A DNA stretch of 13,006 bases, taken from the NCBI GenBank assembly GCA_964614585.1, contig CAZTLW010000061.1, forward strand, positions 1-13,006. Direction: 5' to 3'. How positions within the stretch are numbered: the stretch's first letter is position 1; every line of letters starts with the position of its first letter. The position numbers and the translations under genes were made by a program. The notes below the pieces were generated by a model. That model did not search any database, had not been told where the DNA came from, and saw nothing but the letters and a program-made list of their open reading frames with translations. The stretch comes from JAHEFX01 sp964614585 (lineage in GTDB: Bacteria; Actinomycetota; Acidimicrobiia; Spongiisociales; JAENVV01). Shown here piece by piece: positions 11,242-13,006 of the stretch.

Positions 11242-13006
11242 TCAGCCCCGGTCGGCCTCCGCCTCGGCCACCTGCTCGATGACGTCCACGACGCTGTCGG
11301 GGGTCACGGAGATCGAGTCGATCCCGGCCTCGACCAGCAGCGCCGCGAAGTCGGCGTGGTCGCTCGGGGCCTGGCCGCAGATGCCGATGGGGATGCCGAC
11401 CTCGTGGACCCGGGCGATGACGTCACGGATCATGGTCACCACGGCGGGGTCGCGTTCGTCGAACAGCTCCGCCAACTCCTCGGCGTCGCGGTCGACGCCG
11501 AGCACGAGCTGGGTCAGGTCGTTGCTCCCGATCGAGAACCCGTCGAAGCGGTCGGCGAAGTCCTCGGCGAGGACCACGTTGGACGGGACCTCGCACATGA
11601 CGTACACGTCCGGTCCGTCCTCGCCGCCGAGGCCGTGCTCGGCCATCACCTCGAGGACCCGGTCGGCCTCGTCGAGGGTCCGGCAGAAGGGCACCATCGG
11701 TACGACGTTGTCGAGCCCCATGCGGTCGATCACCGTGGCCACGGCTCGGCACTCGAGGACGAACGCCTCCCGGTAGCGGGGGCTCGTGTACCGAGCGGCG
11801 CCACGCAGGCCCAGCATCGGGTTGGCCTCGGTGGGCTCGAAGGCGGCCCCGCCGACGAGGTCGGCGTACTCGTTGCTCTTGAAGTCGCTCATCCGGACGA
11901 TGACCGGGTGGGGGTGGACCGACGCCGCGATGCGGGCGATCCCCCAGGCCAGGTGGTCGACGAAGTACGACGGGCCGTCCTCCCATCCGGCCGTGAGCCG
12001 ATCGATGCACTCACGCGCCGCCTCGTCGGCCACGTCGTCGGGCCGCACGAGGGCCATGGGGTGGACCTCGATCTCGTTGTTGATGATGAACTCCATGCGG
12101 GCGAGACCGATGCCCCGCACCGGCAGTCGCCACCACCGGAAGGCGGCGGCGGGGCTGGCGAGGATCATCATGATGTCGGTGCGGGTCTCGGGCAGTCCGG
12201 CGAGGTCGACCTCGGTCGTGTCGTGCTCGAGGCGACCGGGGTAGACCCGGCCCGTGTCGCCCTCGGCGCACGAGACGGTCACCTCGTCGCCGTCGCCCAG
12301 GCGCTCGCTGGCGTCACCGCAGCCCACGATGGCCGGGATGCCGAGCTCCCGGCTCACGATGGCGGCGTGGCTGGTGCGGCCGCCGTGGTCGGTGACGATG
12401 GCGGCGGCGCGCTCCATGATGGGGCCCCAGTCGGGGTCGGTCATCTCGGTGACGAGCACGTCGCCGTCGGTGAAGTCCCCGGCGTCGTCGGGTGAGGCGA
12501 GGCGCCGGGCCGGCCCGACGGCGATCGAGGATCCGATCGCGAGCCCCTCGACGAGCGGCTCGGGCGGGGTCTCGGTGAGGGACTGCGTCGTCAGGACGTC
12601 GCCCGTCCGGCGTGCCTGGACGGTCTCTGGCCGCGCCTGGACGACGTACAGGTCACCGGTCGGCCCGTCCTTGGCCCATTCGATGTCCATGGGGCGCTCG
12701 TAGTGGCGCTCGATGGCCACGCACCAGCGGGCCAGCGTCAGGATCTCGTCGTCGTCGAGCACCCACCGGAGGCGCTCGTCGGGGTCGGTCTCCACGGTCT
12801 CGGTGGGGTCGTCGCCGTTGGTCGAGTAGACGACCTTGGTCGCCTTCGTGCCGAGCTCCTTGCCGATGATCGGGACGAGGTGCTCGTCGTCGAGGAGTGG
12901 CTTGAACACGAGGTACGAGTCGGGGTTGACGGTGCCGCCGACGACGCTCTCGCCGAGCCCCCAGGCCGCGTCGATGACGACGACGTCGGGGAAACCCGTC
13001 TCGGTG
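11242..13006 (-). CDS. ppsA: Phosphoenolpyruvate synthase, C-terminal part (N-terminus outside window)
   Basis: 587 residues are visible and the frame continues past the right edge (E. coli PpsA has 792). The enzyme converts pyruvate, ATP and water to phosphoenolpyruvate, AMP and phosphate in gluconeogenesis. The visible start is the end of the ATP-grasp nucleotide domain (VIDAAWGLGESVVGG, then DIEWAKDGPTGDLYVVQARP). The swivelling phosphohistidine domain has DHGGRTSHAAIVSRELGIPA, with the phosphorylated His near visible residue 213. The C-terminal TIM barrel carries VRMSDFKSNEYADL, ANPMLGLRG, SIGSNDLTQLVLGVDRD and ICGQAPSD, with the catalytic Cys near visible residue 543. The set and order fit PEP synthase rather than pyruvate phosphate dikinase or PTS enzyme I. 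A GTG at 12909 is not a start because homology continues upstream. It lies 32 nt upstream of atpD in the same direction. Confidence 0.95.
   Translation of the reverse strand, partial: TETGFPDVVVIDAAWGLGESVVGGTVNPDSYLVFKPLLDDEHLVPIIGKELGTKATKVVYSTNGDDPTETVETDPDERLRWVLDDDEILTLARWCVAIERHYERPMDIEWAKDGPTGDLYVVQARPETVQARRTGDVLTTQSLTETPPEPLVEGLAIGSSIAVGPARRLASPDDAGDFTDGDVLVTEMTDPDWGPIMERAAAIVTDHGGRTSHAAIVSRELGIPAIVGCGDASERLGDGDEVTVSCAEGDTGRVYPGRLEHDTTEVDLAGLPETRTDIMMILASPAAAFRWWRLPVRGIGLARMEFIINNEIEVHPMALVRPDDVADEAARECIDRLTAGWEDGPSYFVDHLAWGIARIAASVHPHPVIVRMSDFKSNEYADLVGGAAFEPTEANPMLGLRGAARYTSPRYREAFVLECRAVATVIDRMGLDNVVPMVPFCRTLDEADRVLEVMAEHGLGGEDGPDVYVMCEVPSNVVLAEDFADRFDGFSIGSNDLTQLVLGVDRDAEELAELFDERDPAVVTMIRDVIARVHEVGIPIGICGQAPSDHADFAALLVEAGIDSISVTPDSVVDVIEQVAEAEADRG

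Noticed and set aside
1..13006. CRISPR arrays, tRNA or rRNA genes, insertion sequences, attachment sites
   Set aside because: Both strands were read for direct repeats, cloverleaf-like segments and transposase motifs, and none was found.

Overview
The window is about 70% GC by eye and dense with genes, with strong codon bias and almost no intergenic DNA. The lineage suggested is a high-GC actinobacterium, plausibly Acidimicrobiia-like. This rests on general protein style (a sphingosine-phosphate-lyase-like PLP decarboxylase, a DUF6157 protein, an AWRIGR-type M50/CBS protease) and on two TANNNT -10 hexamers placed exactly 6 nt before an ATG, as in leaderless actinobacterial transcripts. Taxonomy is inference only. 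A run of exactly 100 N (2778-2877) marks this as a scaffolded draft or metagenome assembly.

Left part, 1-4605. On the + strand lie the 3' part of a group II PLP-dependent decarboxylase (3-857), a GltS-like sodium/glutamate symporter homologue coupled to it by an ATGA overlap (854-2110), and a small DUF6157 protein (2144-2530). On the - strand lie a DUF2470-type protein interrupted by the assembly gap (2556-2891) and a VOC/glyoxalase-fold protein (2997-3356). Divergent from the VOC gene is a + strand intramembrane M50 metalloprotease with two CBS domains (3433-4605). Its last 28 bases overlap the end of the ATPase operon.

Main part, 4578-11209, - strand. This is a complete nine-gene operon in the order atpD-atpC-atpQ-atpR-atpB-atpE-atpF-atpA-atpG (beta, epsilon, Q, R, a, c, b, alpha, gamma). 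It has no atpH (delta). This is the signature gene order of the N-ATPase, also called the 'alternate F1F0' ATPase, a second rotary ATPase spread by lateral transfer and normally found beside a housekeeping F-ATPase. Nearly all junctions are stop/start overlaps. The exceptions flank atpE, which has its own strong Shine-Dalgarno site and a 40-nt spacer after it. The c subunit has two membrane carboxylates (E30 and E63), and the b subunit has a delta-like C-terminal part that may stand in for the missing delta.

Right edge, 11242-13006, - strand. This is the C-terminal three quarters of phosphoenolpyruvate synthase (ppsA), ending 32 nt before atpD in the same direction, so read-through into the ATPase operon is possible.

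No tRNA, rRNA, CRISPR, insertion sequence or attachment site was seen. Outside the N run there is no stretch of 300 bases without a gene.
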